A stretch of 64,000 bases of DNA, taken from NCBI RefSeq assembly GCF_029689945.1, contig NZ_CP121451.1, positions 5,952,001-6,016,000 of the forward strand. Direction: 5' to 3'. Source of the stretch: Paenibacillus amylolyticus. Its GTDB lineage: Bacteria > Bacillota > Bacilli > Paenibacillales > Paenibacillaceae. The notes beneath the pieces were generated by a model, which saw only the letters and a list, made by a program, of their open reading frames with translations, was not told the DNA's origin and made no database searches. Both the position numbers and the translations under genes were made by a program. Shown here one piece after another: positions 9,576 to 19,844 of the stretch (its first letter is position 1; every line of letters begins with the position of its first letter).

Positions 9576-11105
9576 GCGCAGTACCTCTCTTTTGAGTGCT
9601 GCCCGCCATCATCAAGCCGAGCTCCCTGTCATTGGTTTCTTCCGGCAGCACCTCGCCAACGATCTGACCTTCATAGATGACAGCAATTCGGTCAGATACA
9701 TTGATAATCTCATCAAGCTCAAATGAAATCAGCAGAACAGCCTTACCTTGATCACGCTGTGCAATCAGTTGCTTTTGTACGAACTCAATAGCCCCCACGT
9801 CCAAACCCCGCGTTGGTTGCGCAGCGATAAGCAGTTCAGGGTTTTTATCTACCTCACGGGCGATAATGGCCTTTTGTTGATTTCCTCCGGATAAGGAACG
9901 AGCTTTGGTCTCGATGCTTGGTGTGCGCACGTCAAATGCCTCAACAAGTCGCTTCGCTTGCTGTTTGATGGCATCGAAGTTCAGGAACCCTTTACGAGTA
10001 TAAGGTGCCTTATAATACGATTCCAGAACGATATTTTCACTCACTGAAAAATCAAGTACAAGTCCGTGTTTGTGTCGATCTTCCGGAATGTGGGCTACAC
10101 CCGACTCCGAGATATGACGCGGAGAATGATTGGACAGCTCCTTGCCCTCCAAAAGAATCGAACCACTCTCTACTTTACGAAGTCCGGTAAGAGCCTCGAT
10201 CAGTTCACTTTGACCGTTACCATCCACGCCTGCAATTCCAACAATCTCTCCAGCACGTACGTTCAGGTTGAGTTGGTTCAGTACTGCAATACCTTCTTTG
10301 TTCTTGGCGGTGAGTTTGCTGACTTCAAGCACATTCGCTCCTGGCGTAGCCGGCTTTTTGTCTACTTTGAACGTGACATTCCGACCCACCATTTTCTCTG
10401 CCAGCTCATTCGGATTGGTTTCCGATGTTTTGACCGAATCAATGACTTTACCCCGACGAATAATCGTAACCGTATCGGAGATTTCCATAATCTCTTTCAG
10501 TTTGTGCGTGATCAAAATAATGGACTTTCCTTCAGCTACAAGTTTCTTCATGATGATCATCAGTTCTTTGATCTCTTGAGGAGTCAATACGGCTGTAGGC
10601 TCGTCAAAAATCAGAATGTCTGCACCGCGATACAACGTTTTAACAATCTCCACACGTTGCTGCATTCCGACAGAGATATCATGAATTTTGGCATGTGGAT
10701 TCACCTTAAGTCCATACTGTTCAGACAGACGCTGTACCTCAGCGGCTGCTTTTTATAGTTAATATTGAGACCTTTCGTTGGTTCAGATCCCAAAATAATG
10801 TTCTCTGTTACCGTGAACGGCTGTACAAGCTTAAAGTGCTGATGCACCATTCCTATGCCAAGATCAATCGCTCGGTTAGGACTGTCGATGATGACAGGCT
10901 TGCCATTCACTTCAATGGAACCTTCATCTGGCTGATAGAGACCAAATACAATATTCATCAACGTTGACTTACCAGCGCCGTTTTCGCCCAGTAGCGCATG
11001 GATCTCGCCTTTACGAAGCTGAAGGCTGATGGCGTCGTTGGCAACAATGCCTGGGAAACGCTTCGTAATTTGTTTTAACTCAACGACGGGGGTTGCTGCA
11101 CCCAT
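9568..11105 (-). CDS. nupO: Nucleoside ABC transporter ATP-binding protein (NupO/YufO type), frameshifted
   Basis: A double ATPase of the ribose/nucleoside class: two nucleotide-binding domains in one chain. The first has Walker A GENGAGKS and Walker B ILIFDEPT with the signature [11 protein letters not shown]; the second has GVDGNGQSE (degenerate Walker A) and signature [10 protein letters not shown]. The reading frame breaks at 10750-10754, where AAAAA in the coding strand should be AAAAAA to give [17 protein letters not shown]. With one A restored the protein is 512 residues, the normal length. I place the start at the ATG at 11105 ([11 protein letters not shown]), preceded by AAGGGTGAT. 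All other operon genes are intact, so I read the shift as a sequencing error, but a real mutation would inactivate the importer. Confidence 0.88.
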
Positions 11106-11290
11106 GTAATCACCCTTATAACTGATATAGTGTGGTTCCGCAAACGTAAGAAAGCTCCTACCGGAGCGTTTGTGCACAGTGACCTTGTACAATTGTTATG
11201 ATGACTTGATCAAATGTTCCTCTTCTTGCAATCATAAGGCCGGTCTAGACCGGCCTCATTGATTATTCATTTGCGACTAGGATCACAAAA

Positions 11291-12331
11291 TTACTCTGTA
11301 GGAACTTTGATTTCGCCGCTAATGATTTTTTCTTTGTACTCATCTACTTTAGCAAGAACATCAGCAGATACATTGGCAGTAGACGTATCAGCAACACCTA
11401 CACCGTTTTCTTTCAGTGTCAGGTTCTCAGAACCACCAGCAAATGTACCATCAACAACTTCTTGGTTTACGCGTTTAACCGCTTCGTCAACTTTTTTGAT
11501 CATGGAAGTCAACGTAACTTCATCACCAAACTCAAGAGATTGGTCTTTGTCTACACCGATAACCCATACATCTTGACCTTGTTTCTTACGAGCAATTGCT
11601 TCGTTAAACACACCATTACCTGTTGCACCAGAAGCGTGGAAGATAATGTCTACACCTTCATTGTAAAGGGTTGCTGCTGCTGCTTTACCCAGGTCAGGTT
11701 TATCGAATGCACCTGTGTAGTTAGAAATGAATTGAGCGTCAGGGTTAACTGCTTTAACGCCTTCTCTGAATCCGACTTCAAACTTTTTGATCAGTGGGCT
11801 TTCCATACCGCCTACAAAACCAATTTTGTTTGTTTTTGTTGTCAGACCGGCAACAACACCAACCAAGTAGGATCCTTCTTCTTCAGCAAAAGTTACGGAC
11901 TTAACATTAGGAGAATCCACTACGCTGTCGATGATCGCAAGTTTGGAATCCGGGTTTTGGTCAGCAACCGTTTTGATTGCATCAGCCAATTGGAAACCGA
12001 TACCCCAAGTCAGATCATATCCACCCTTAACGAATTCGTTCAAGTTCGGAATGTACTCTTCATCGGATTTACTTTGCAGATATTTAACAGCTACACCTGT
12101 TTCTGTTTCAGTCGCTTGCAGAGCTTCCCAAGCGGATTGGTTAAAGGATTTGTCATTTACTCCACCTACGTCAGTAACCATACCGATTTTGAGATCGGAT
12201 TTCGCTTCAGTGGATGTGCCACCTGTATTTCCTCCGGCATTTGTTTCTTCTTTCGGTTTGCTACCGCAACCTGCGAGCATAACCGATACCGCCAGCAACA
12301 TTACCAAAGACAAGCTGAGCATCTTTTTCAT
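11291..12331 (-). CDS. nupN: Nucleoside-binding lipoprotein (BMP family, NupN/YufN type)
   Basis: Substrate-binding lipoprotein, 346 residues. The N terminus is a lipoprotein signal with the lipobox LAGC (Cys about residue 20), then a Gly/Thr-rich linker and the BMP fold: KIGMVTDVGGVNDKSFNQSA, where the conserved D/N/F residues bind the nucleoside, and IIFHASGATGNGVF. The ATG at 12331 is preceded by AAGGGG about 14 bases upstream; an earlier in-frame ATG would put 11 charged residues before the signal. It is first in the operon, about 185 bases before the ATPase gene. Confidence 0.9.
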   Translation of the reverse strand: MKKMLSLSLVMLLAVSVMLAGCGSKPKEETNAGGNTGGTSTEAKSDLKIGMVTDVGGVNDKSFNQSAWEALQATETETGVAVKYLQSKSDEEYIPNLNEFVKGGYDLTWGIGFQLADAIKTVADQNPDSKLAIIDSVVDSPNVKSVTFAEEEGSYLVGVVAGLTTKTNKIGFVGGMESPLIKKFEVGFREGVKAVNPDAQFISNYTGAFDKPDLGKAAAATLYNEGVDIIFHASGATGNGVFNEAIARKKQGQDVWVIGVDKDQSLEFGDEVTLTSMIKKVDEAVKRVNQEVVDGTFAGGSENLTLKENGVGVADTSTANVSADVLAKVDEYKEKIISGEIKVPTE

Positions 12332-12908
12332 TTCTCTTTTTCCCCTTAATGATATATCCTTCATTCCAATCCAGCCTACAATTGAACGGTTAACAGATCG
12401 CAGGAATGGCTTTTATGCAGAATGTATGGTTTCTTCGACATTAAAAGCGCATTCTCACCCTTGAAGCATCCTATCATCTGTCGAAAAACCGAACATTATG
12501 ACATGGAGAGAAAAATCTAGGACTAGCCTACTAGAGGTGATTATACAATCAACCAGTGTTAAAATCCAGATGTTTCATCACCAAATATCACATATTTTTG
12601 TTCTTTTTTATTGAAAACGCTTAATAATTTAGCGTTTTAACACACTAACGTTACAACGATGTGATGTTATATAACAAAAACATGCCACAATCTCCAGTAA
12701 TGACTAGGATTCTTCTGTTTTCATTTGTATTATTTCACCGTTCGTATTTTATGTATTCCCATCGACTGTTATTCACCAGTTATCTGGTTTCATTGTTCCC
12801 TTCCTGAATACAGCCTATTCGCTCTACTCATTCGGAGATTCACCTTCAGTTTTCTTCCAAGCCGTAAAAAAAGCCGCCATATAGGTACGGCGGCTTGTAT
12901 CATACAAT
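12332..12908 (-). promoter_or_regulatory. 577-base upstream region of nupN with probable promoter and palindromes
   Basis: No gene is visible here. A likely promoter on the minus strand is TGGATT (12568-12563), 17-base spacer, TATAAT (12545-12540), giving a leader of about 200 bases. Further upstream are a perfect 12-bp palindrome TGTTATATAACA at 12665-12676 and an 8-bp hairpin AAAACGCT/AGCGTTTT at 12614-12638; both could be operators. I looked for a purine riboswitch core in the leader and did not find one. The rplT terminator occupies the upstream end. Confidence 0.45.
12864..12898 (-). terminator. Terminator of the infC-rpmI-rplT operon
   Basis: On the minus strand AAGCCGCC pairs with GGCGGCTT around a 10-base loop, followed by seven T. 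It begins about 10 bases after the rplT stop. Confidence 0.9.
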
Positions 12909-13268
12909 TTAAGCGTTGATTTTGCCTTTAGCTACAGTAGCCAAAGAGTTGAACGCATTGATGTCGTTAACGGCCAGATCAGCCAACATTTTGCGGTTCA
13001 TGTCTACACCAGCAAGTTTCAAACCATGGATCAGTTTGTTGTAAGACAAACCATTCATACGTGCTGCAGCATTGATACGAACGATCCACAGTCTGCGGAA
13101 GTTACGTTTCGTGTTGCGACGGTCACGGTATGCGTATACCAGGGATTTCATTACTTGCTCGTTAGCTGTTTTAAAAATACGGTGTTTGGAACCGAAATAA
13201 CCTCTTGCCAGTTTCAAAACCTTTTTATGACGACGACGTACTACAAAACCGCCTTTTACTCTTGCCAT
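12909..13268 (-). CDS. rplT: 50S ribosomal protein L20
   Basis: Assembly protein of the large subunit that binds 23S rRNA; in Bacillus it also binds the infC leader to repress this operon. The 119-residue sequence is canonical: a basic N-terminal extension ([25 protein letters not shown]), then [25 protein letters not shown] segment near residues 65-85. It is the last gene of the operon, with its own strong terminator. Confidence 0.98.
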   Translation of the reverse strand: MARVKGGFVVRRRHKKVLKLARGYFGSKHRIFKTANEQVMKSLVYAYRDRRNTKRNFRRLWIVRINAAARMNGLSYNKLIHGLKLAGVDMNRKMLADLAVNDINAFNSLATVAKGKINA

Positions 13269-13356
13269 ATTAAAGAACCTCCCAAATAAATATAAATGTA
13301 TCCGTGGTATGTGTACGGCCGTAGCCGATCCCCCATACGGAATGTACTAATTAGAA

Positions 13357-13560
13357 TTAGCCTTTCAAGTTAGCCAAACCTTGTTTCAAACGTCTAACAT
13401 CCCCGGCAGCCATAACTGGGTTACCGTTCAGAACGCGCTTAGCACGTTTGGATTTGTGAGAAAGCAAGTGGTTTTTGTGAGCTTTGTAACGAAGGACTTT
13501 ACCGGAACCGGTAATTTTGAAGCGTCCTTTCAAACTGCTGTGTGTTTTCATTTTAGGCAT
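13357..13560 (-). CDS. rpmI: 50S ribosomal protein L35
   Basis: Small basic ribosomal protein of 67 residues with the signature MKTHSSLKGRFKITGSGK and the HLLSHKSKRAKR segment of the family. A GGAGGA site precedes the ATG. It lies between infC and rplT, the conserved order in Firmicutes. Confidence 0.98.
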   Translation of the reverse strand: MPKMKTHSSLKGRFKITGSGKVLRYKAHKNHLLSHKSKRAKRVLNGNPVMAAGDVRRLKQGLANLKG

Positions 13561-13584
13561 TTTGTGTTTCCTCCTCCAATGTTA

Positions 13585-14094
13585 TCAGGCTTTAGGAGCC
13601 AAGATCATGATCATACTGCGGCCTTCCAATTTTGGTTGACGTTCAATAGTACAAAGTTCTGCAACTTCTACCTTAACGCGCTCCAAAATCCGTTGACCAA
13701 TCGCGGCATGTGCAATTTCACGTCCGCGGTAACGAACAGAACATTTCACTTTGTCGCCTTCGTTCAAAAACTTAACTACATTACGAAGCTTCGTTTGATA
13801 ATCGTGCTCCTCAATATTGGAACGGAACCATACTTCTTTAATGTCAACAATTTTCTGGTTCTTACGGGCTTCTTTTTCTTTCTTTTGTTGCTCATAGCGG
13901 AATTTGCCATAGTCCATGATGCGGCACACCGGCGGTTTAGCCTGTGGTGCCACATTGACCAGATCCAAATTCAGGTCAATCGCCATTTGCAGTGCTTCGC
14001 GAATGGGCGTAATCCCAATTTGTTCTCCTTCAGCTCCGACAAGGCGCACTTCCTTCGCCCGAATCTCATCATTAATCATGTGATCTTTACTAAT
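13585..14094 (-). CDS. infC: Translation initiation factor IF-3
   Basis: Keeps ribosomal subunits apart and checks the start codon during initiation. The 169-residue protein has the N-terminal domain (INDEIRAKEVRLVG), the linker signature AKPPVCRIMDYGKFRYEQQKK and the C-terminal rRNA-binding domain (VWFRSNIEEHDYQTKLRN). I choose the rare start ATT at 14094, 8 bases after GGAGGT: the protein then begins ISKDHMINDEIRA, matching Bacillus infC, which also starts with ATT. An upstream ATG would add 14 unrelated residues and skip the ribosome site. The ATT start lets IF-3 limit its own synthesis. Confidence 0.95.
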   Translation of the reverse strand: MSKDHMINDEIRAKEVRLVGAEGEQIGITPIREALQMAIDLNLDLVNVAPQAKPPVCRIMDYGKFRYEQQKKEKEARKNQKIVDIKEVWFRSNIEEHDYQTKLRNVVKFLNEGDKVKCSVRYRGREIAHAAIGQRILERVKVEVAELCTIERQPKLEGRSMIMILAPKA

Positions 14095-14303
14095 AACCGT
14101 CCACCTCCAGGTCATTTTGAATATCCTGTTACACAAAAATAAAAGGGATGCCGGTCAAGCTACCGACATCCCTGTAATCAACACAATTCTTCATGAGTAT
14201 ACACTTCATAAATTATTGGGATCGTTGACCAGTCAACATGTTGTTGATCAGGTGAGAAGTCGGACTTCTACTTGTGATTCCATTGCTATTCGTTTTAAAG
14301 CAC
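14095..14303 (-). promoter_or_regulatory. infC leader, probable L20-binding attenuation leader
   Basis: The roughly 210-base untranslated leader between the promoter and infC ends in a complete intrinsic terminator, the arrangement of the L20-controlled infC leader known from Bacillus. The position and terminator are seen; control by L20 is inference from the operon type. Confidence 0.7.
14135..14174 (-). terminator. Attenuator terminator in the infC leader
   Basis: On the minus strand GGGATGTCGGT pairs with ACCGGCATCCC around a 6-base loop and is followed by TTTTATTTTT. It lies upstream of the infC start, so it must be conditional. Confidence 0.85.
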
Positions 14304-14309
14304 TTAAAT

Positions 14310-14338
14310 ACTATAACATCCACGAAACACGTTGTCAA
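14310..14338 (-). promoter_or_regulatory. SigA-type promoter of infC-rpmI-rplT
   Basis: Consensus TTGACA (14338-14333), 17-base spacer, TATAGT (14315-14310) on the minus strand. Confidence 0.85.
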
Positions 14339-14413
14339 CACCTTCAAAACTTTTTATTCCAAAAGTTATACATTCGTTATATCCGATGTCGAAACAGTCT
14401 CGCATACATGACC

Positions 14414-15652
14414 TTACCCTTGTTTACTCTGCACCTCATCCAACCGCACAACGCGTGTATGCTGGGTGTGGCTCCACTGTTTGTTGTTCTGCGTAAAGAA
14501 AGCGTAGAACGTAATCGGGTACCAGGACAGCAGATAAATCGGGAACAAGATCAGATACAGATAAACTTTGGCAAAGGTGACCTTCTCCAGCGCCATGGAT
14601 AACAAGAACGTCAGAATATTCAAGCCAATAGCCACGAATCCAACCCACAACGGGAAGTATCCATAAATATTCGCAATGTGCGGACCATTGAATATGGCGA
14701 TGTCTACCCACATCACAGCCGTCATCAGGAACGTAAGCAACACCACATAGACATTGGCTCCATAGATAGCAAGGTCGAATTTCACCAGGCTTCTTTCCTT
14801 AATGGACTGCCAAAGCAGCGGGAAGAAGTATCTGCGCGCAACTGTAAAGTGACCTTGCATCCAGCGCAGGCGTTGTCTTGCTGAAGCTTTGAATGTTAAT
14901 GGCTTCTCATCAAATACTTTGGCGTCATAGTTGAAAACAGGATACACGTTACGTTGCACACTGCGCATTGTAAACTCCAGATCCTCAACCAGACTTGTTG
15001 CGCCCCAGCCAATTTCCTTCAACAGGTTGGTCTCGAAGCACATCCCGGTTCCTCCGAGGAAATTCGCCATATTCAGGTTATGACGAGACAGTTGCCACAG
15101 GCGGTTAATGTACCAGTAAGATACACCATAAGCTGCAGTAATCCAGGAATCCTCCGGATTTTTCGTATCAATATATCCTTGAATAACACGCGAACCATTG
15201 CACAAGTCATCATTCATCTCAAGCAAGAAGTTACGGTCAACCAGGTTATCCGCGTCAAACATAACCACTGCGTCATACTGACGCGGCAATTTCCACAGGT
15301 ATTTAAGCATCCATTCGATGGCATACCCTTTACCTCTTAGATCAGCGTTGGTACGTACACAGGCATTCAACCCGTGTTCTCTAACAATTTGAGCCGTTCC
15401 ATCCGTACAGTTGTCACAAATGACAAACACATCGTACAGATCTTCCGGATAATCAAGTTGCTTCAAATTCTCCATCAAGGCACCAATGACTTGTTCCTCA
15501 TTGTGTGCTGCGACGAGTACAGCGAATGATTTTGTCGCCGGATAATGTTTCTTTTTCTTTTTCTTAATCAGACCGAACAGCGAAAACGTGAATTGGTACA
15601 CGGCTAGCAGTGCCAGAATGACCTGCATCGTGACGAATATAGCGTCCAACAT
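14414..15652 (-). CDS. Membrane glycosyltransferase, family 2
   Basis: A 412-residue processive-type GT2 enzyme. After one N-terminal transmembrane helix and a lysine run comes the GT-A domain: VLVAAHNEEQVIGALMENL (nucleotide-sugar site), the metal-binding FDADN, GTGMCF, the catalytic-base region SLVEDLEF and the acceptor motif QRLRWMQGH (QxxRW). Three to four transmembrane helices follow. This layout matches synthases of poly-N-acetylglucosamine, hyaluronan and related polymers, which polymerise and export in one step, but no partner genes lie beside it, so the polymer is unknown. Its start is preceded by AAAGGGGG about 14 bases upstream. Confidence 0.88.
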   Translation of the reverse strand: MLDAIFVTMQVILALLAVYQFTFSLFGLIKKKKKKHYPATKSFAVLVAAHNEEQVIGALMENLKQLDYPEDLYDVFVICDNCTDGTAQIVREHGLNACVRTNADLRGKGYAIEWMLKYLWKLPRQYDAVVMFDADNLVDRNFLLEMNDDLCNGSRVIQGYIDTKNPEDSWITAAYGVSYWYINRLWQLSRHNLNMANFLGGTGMCFETNLLKEIGWGATSLVEDLEFTMRSVQRNVYPVFNYDAKVFDEKPLTFKASARQRLRWMQGHFTVARRYFFPLLWQSIKERSLVKFDLAIYGANVYVVLLTFLMTAVMWVDIAIFNGPHIANIYGYFPLWVGFVAIGLNILTFLLSMALEKVTFAKVYLYLILFPIYLLSWYPITFYAFFTQNNKQWSHTQHTRVVRLDEVQSKQG

Positions 15653-16204
15653 CGTTCTCTGTTACCCCCTTTTTTTCAAACCCAGTTTACTTGAGCATTT
15701 CTCTTCCTGATTCTGCATTTATTTTTTTGTAATCTGCAGAATATGACCCTGTTCTTTTGTGTACTACGTGAATTTATCAGGCAATGTTTCAAAGCTTGGT
15801 TGCTGTCAGTTGGCTGCTTTATCGATTCTGTATTCTTTTCAGTCATTTGTCAAAACCCCAATTCCACTTTTTGAAGCAGAAATGTGATCTTTTAACGCTG
15901 AATAGACACTTTGTGATACCACAACCTCGCATTCATGCCTGTTATATCTTATTTTCAGCCGTTTACTTGATTTTTATTTCTAAAGTCCCTGCTTTTTTCA
16001 TCAGCATGTTCTCATTCATCAGAGGCTCTATAACAAATAACGCAAACAGACCTCAAAAAGTTTGAAACAAAACTCACAATTTTTTTACCTCATTTCAGCC
16101 ATGTTGAATCATTGTATCTTTTTTCGCTGACCCAAGTCAAAAAGTTAAGATGGGTATATATCCACTCTTTAACATGAATTTTACGTTCTTTACATGGGTT
16201 CTCC
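15653..16204. other. Gene-free AT-rich interval between divergent genes
   Basis: This part of the 709-base gap between the glycosyltransferase and the PAP2 phosphatase holds no open frame with a ribosome site and family likeness. It must contain the glycosyltransferase promoter, but I cannot pick one with confidence. Confidence 0.5.
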
Positions 16205-16233
16205 TTGAAAAGGACAACATTTAAAAATATGAT
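16205..16233 (+). promoter_or_regulatory. SigA-type promoter of the PAP2/glucosyltransferase pair
   Basis: TTGAAA (16205-16210), 17-base spacer, TATGAT (16228-16233). A 6-bp hairpin GCCGCC/GGCGGC at 16324-16341 lies in the leader just before the AGGAGG ribosome site of the first gene and could affect its translation. Confidence 0.6.
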
Positions 16234-16361
16234 AAACATATACCTGAAATAACCTCAAGTTCATGAAAAACGGTTATATACTAATCAGGACGAAACCGGA
16301 TGCAGAAAATGACCGGAAATAATGCCGCCATTGCAGGCGGCCTGACTGGCAGGAGGCCAAT

Positions 16362-16889
16362 ATGAGCCGTTTATTCTTAAAGTTTCAAGAGTACGACCGA
16401 AATGTTTTTATGTGGATCAACGGCCGACTTCATAATCGATTTATGAATTTTTGGCTGTATTATTTCACCCATCTGGGTGGAGCAACTTCTTCTATTGCAG
16501 TATCCTTGTTAATCTGGCTGCTTGCTCCAGCTCCATGGAGCACAACAGGACTTCAGGCTTGTATCGCTCTTGCGGTCAGCCACATCCCTGTAGCCATTGC
16601 GAAAAAATTGTATCCCCGCATTCGACCTTATCTGGCCTTGCCGGATACAATTACATTCCGTAATCCCCTGACGGACCACTCGTTTCCTTCAGGACACACA
16701 ACTGCCATTTTTTCGGTCACGGTTCCATTTATGACCACTGATCCGATCTTATTGCTAATATTGTTGCCTGTCGCCATAATTGTCGGATTCTCTCGAATTT
16801 ATCTGGGATTACACTATCCTTCCGATGTTCTGGCAGGTGCCACAATAGGTACTTTAGTCGCACTTGCAACAGTTGCATTCTGGTCTTAA
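16362..16889 (+). CDS. PAP2-family membrane phosphatase (undecaprenyl-diphosphatase-like)
   Basis: The 175-residue protein has the three acid-phosphatase motifs: KKLYPRIRP (motif 1), PSGH (motif 2, with the acid/base His) and SRIYLGLHYPSDVLAG (motif 3, with the nucleophile His), set between about five transmembrane helices. Its size and motifs fit BcrC/YwoA-like enzymes that dephosphorylate undecaprenyl pyrophosphate at the outer face of the membrane and so recycle the cell-wall lipid carrier. A phosphatidylglycerol-phosphate or phosphatidate substrate is possible too. The downstream glycolipid glucosyltransferase suggests an envelope lipid theme. Confidence 0.85.
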   Translation: MSRLFLKFQEYDRNVFMWINGRLHNRFMNFWLYYFTHLGGATSSIAVSLLIWLLAPAPWSTTGLQACIALAVSHIPVAIAKKLYPRIRPYLALPDTITFRNPLTDHSFPSGHTTAIFSVTVPFMTTDPILLLILLPVAIIVGFSRIYLGLHYPSDVLAGATIGTLVALATVAFWS

Positions 16890-16939
16890 AGCCGATATGT
16901 TAGACTCAGAAAAACCTAGCAGGAACAGGTGAAGCAAGC

Positions 16940-18089
16940 GTGGAGAAAAAAAGAGTATTACTATTATCTGAAGGCTTTGGTACGGGTCATACTCAAGCCG
17001 CCTATGCATTGTCCAGCAATTTGCGAAAGCTATCGCCCGACGTGCAGACGAAAGTGCTGGAACTGGGAAGTTTTTTAAATCCCAAGGTTGCACCTCTTAT
17101 TATAACAGCGTACAAAAAAACGGTTACCAACCAACCCAAACTTGTCGGATATGTATATAGGCACCAATATAAAAAATCATTGAACCGACTGACAACACTC
17201 GCGCTGCATAAACTGTTCTATACACATACCCGCAGCGTTGTGCGTCAGTTACATCCCGATGCCATTGTCTGTACCCATCCGATCCCAAGTGCTGTCATAT
17301 CCAGACTGAAACGTCTGGGTTCACAGATTCCATTGTGCACAGTCATCACCGACTATGATGCACACGGGACATGGATTAACCGTGAAGTAGACCTCTATCT
17401 GGTTTCTTCAGATGAGGTTAAGTCCAAACTATTGCTGCGTGGCGTACCTGTAGACAGAATTCGAGTCACCGGTATTCCCGTGCATCCGAACTTCTGGGAG
17501 CACCCGGGCGAGACGAAATCCGAAGCAGATTCAACCTCAAGAATATGCCCACTGTACTCGTGATGGGCGGCGGTTGGGGAATGCTAAGCGACAAGCTGCT
17601 TCATCCGATGCTGACACGCTGGCATGAAGACATCCAGATCATTTTTTGTTTGGGTCGCAACGACAAAGCACGGATCAGCATGGAACAGAACCCCATGTAT
17701 CGCAAAGAAAACATCCATATTATCGGGTATACTAACGAAGTTGATAAATTGATGGAAGTATCCGACCTGCTGATCACCAAACCTGGGGAATGACATGCAG
17801 CGAAGGCTTGGCCAAAGGAATTCCAATGTTATTCCACAATCCCATACCTGGTCAGGAAGAAGAAAACGTCCAATATTTTACCGCAAGAGGCTTGGGTGAA
17901 CCCATCACTTCGCTCGACGTCGTGGTTAAATGGATGAACAAGCTGCTGCATCACTACCCGGACGTGGTACGTAAACGCAAACGACATCTGGCGGAAATCG
18001 CCAAGCTTCATCCCATGGAGAGCGCTCAAAGTATTATTGATCTGCTGGAGGGCGTTCGTCCTTCAGCGGCAGAAGAGGCCCATTTATGA
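16940..18089 (+). CDS. Diacylglycerol glucosyltransferase (MGDG synthase/UgtP family), frameshifted twice
   Basis: With two bases restored this is a 383-residue enzyme of the family that adds glucose from UDP-glucose to diacylglycerol, giving glycolipids and the lipoteichoic-acid anchor. The N domain has LLLSEGFGTGHTQAAYAL (lipid-binding MGDG_synth domain) and VCTHPIPSAV; the C domain has VLVMGGGWGM and the UDP-sugar signature LLITKPGG..TCSEGLAKGIPM. The frame breaks at 17506-17508 (GGG for GGGG) and at 17785-17788 (GGGG for GGGGG); both fixes restore family sequence exactly. GTG at 16940 follows ACAGGTGAAG. Confidence 0.87.
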
Positions 18090-18136
18090 ATTTTTATGCC
18101 CCTAATCAACATCTTATAACAAACTTGCATACACAT

Positions 18137-18170
18137 TGAAAAGGTGCCTTCGGTTATGAGGGCACCTTTT
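18137..18170. terminator. Bidirectional terminator between glucosyltransferase and sugar-binding lipoprotein
   Basis: AAAAGGTGCC pairs with GGCACCTTTT around an 11-base loop between two convergent genes. T-rich sequence follows on the plus strand. Confidence 0.85.
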
Positions 18171-18191
18171 CTTTATGAAGCAAAGTACAAA

Positions 18192-19738
18192 CTATTGAAT
18201 GCCTGCTGACTTCAAGTAGTCCTGCCATTGCTTGGTGTATTCTGCCTGAATTTTTTCCAAACCGGCTTGTTTGGCCTTCTCCATAAATGTATTCAATCCA
18301 GCTTCCACGTCTGCCACCAAACCTACATTAAGCGGATACAAATATTGTTTTTCCACTTGCTCCAATGCAGCTTTCTCGGCTTGGTAAGGCGTCCAATCCT
18401 CAGCAAACCCGGTATAAATATCTGGCTTTTTGATTTTGTCCAGATCTTCAAACATGGTCAGGACATCATCAAAGGTTTTATCGTAGAGCATGAATTCCGG
18501 ATTGCGCCAAGCCCAGCCGTTCATGCCCTCACGCGGAAGCCGTTCGTTTGTGCATCGCCCAACATTTTGTAGTATCCATTGTCTACCTCAAAGTTTTTGC
18601 CTTCCACGCCGTATTCGGTCAACCAGTTATATCGTTTGTCTGTCACGAGTTTCTCGTAAAATGCCAACGCTCTTTCCGGGTTTTTACTGCTACGCGGAAT
18701 CGCAAAGCCATTGTGGATCGGATGAACCGGTTGTGCAAACCCTTTCGCATTAGGGTAAGGAAAATAAGCCAGTTTCCAATCTGGATGCGTAGACTGTACT
18801 TTGATTACATCAGCATTAAATTTGTTCGGGTTTTCCCCGGACAGAACCACAGCCGCTTTTCCATTTTGCAGCAATGAGTTGGAAGTATCTTTTACATTCA
18901 GTACGTTTTTCGGGAAAAATCCTTTGTCCATCCAGCGTTTATATGTTTTCAGATCTTCCAGATGCTGCGCAGATCCCCAATAGGACGTCACGTTAGAAGG
19001 TGAGTCATACATAATATCCAGTCCATATGGAAGTTGACCTGCCGTATTAACCAGCTTGGATGTCAATTGACGGATACCATGTGTATGGTTGGCATTGCTA
19101 TCTGCAATCGGAATCATATTGGGTTCATTGGCTTTGATGCCTTCCAGATACGCTTCGAGTGTCTCTAGCGATTCTGGCTTCGGAAGATTGTACTTCTCAC
19201 GCAAGTCCTCGCGGTACGCAATGCCCTCGGTCACATACTCAATCCAGGTGGATGGGACCGTATAGATTTTGTCATTGATTTTGACAGCATTCCACATGTC
19301 ATCAGGGACATGTGCTTGCAGTGCCGGCGCTGCCTTAGGCAGCATCTCATCCAGTGCCAGGAACGCACCCTTCTTGGCATAGGACTGGTAGAATGTCCAA
19401 TCCGCTGTGAAGATCAGATCGATGGGCTGTCCTGAGGAGAGCAACAGTTTATATTTTTGATCCCAGTCGGTCCAGGAGGTGTAGTTGAATTTCACATTGA
19501 CGTTCAGATCGGCCTCAGCCAGCTTGTTGATCTCCGATTCAATGACAGGCAGATCTTTGGGAGCATCCCCAAGCATATAGAATTGCAGCGTTACTTTCTC
19601 GCCTTTATTATCGGATGTTCCCCCTTTCTCACTTCCTTGCGTCGATCCCCCCGAACCGTTGTTACATGCGGCAAGCACCCCGGCGAACAGCATCAGGGCA
19701 ACTACCAGAGACAGGTGCCGAATTGTTTTGTTACGCAT
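18192..19738 (-). CDS. Extracellular sugar-binding lipoprotein of a CUT1 ABC importer (LplA-like), frameshifted
   Basis: Restored length is 515 residues, usual for the large LplA/YtcQ-type binding proteins of Paenibacillus. The signal ends in LAAC, with a Gly/Ser/Thr linker behind the lipid Cys. The mature part shows VTLQFYMLGDAP near the start and later hinge segments. The frame is lost between 18529 and 18536; the C-terminal 110 residues (GMNGWAWRNPEFMLYDKTFD) continue in the next frame. I choose the second of two in-frame ATGs (19738), 6 bases after GGGAGG; the first ATG abuts the site. Together with the two permeases upstream it forms an importer, probably for plant-polysaccharide oligosaccharides; the ATPase is encoded elsewhere. 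Confidence 0.85.
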
Positions 19739-19844
19739 ACGCATCCTCCCTTTTTGTGGTGAACCTTTATATGTTAGCGTAGACCCGCCATGTTTCAGAC
19801 CTGTAATGATACCAACGGCCTGACAACCAGAGCGTGTTCACGTT

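Noticed and set aside
10701..10760. Programmed frameshifting in nupO at the A run.
   Set aside because: The same kind of one-base loss occurs in many genes here; the site lacks a stimulatory structure I can see and the family needs none.
11462..12349. Long open frame on the plus strand opposite nupN.
   Set aside because: It mirrors the nupN codons, has no ribosome site and no family likeness.
12332..12545. Purine riboswitch in the nupN leader.
   Set aside because: I searched for the conserved three-way-junction core and did not find it in the leader.
13381..14142. Long open frame opposite rpmI and infC.
   Set aside because: It runs antisense across two ribosomal-factor genes and their gap; no supporting start or likeness.
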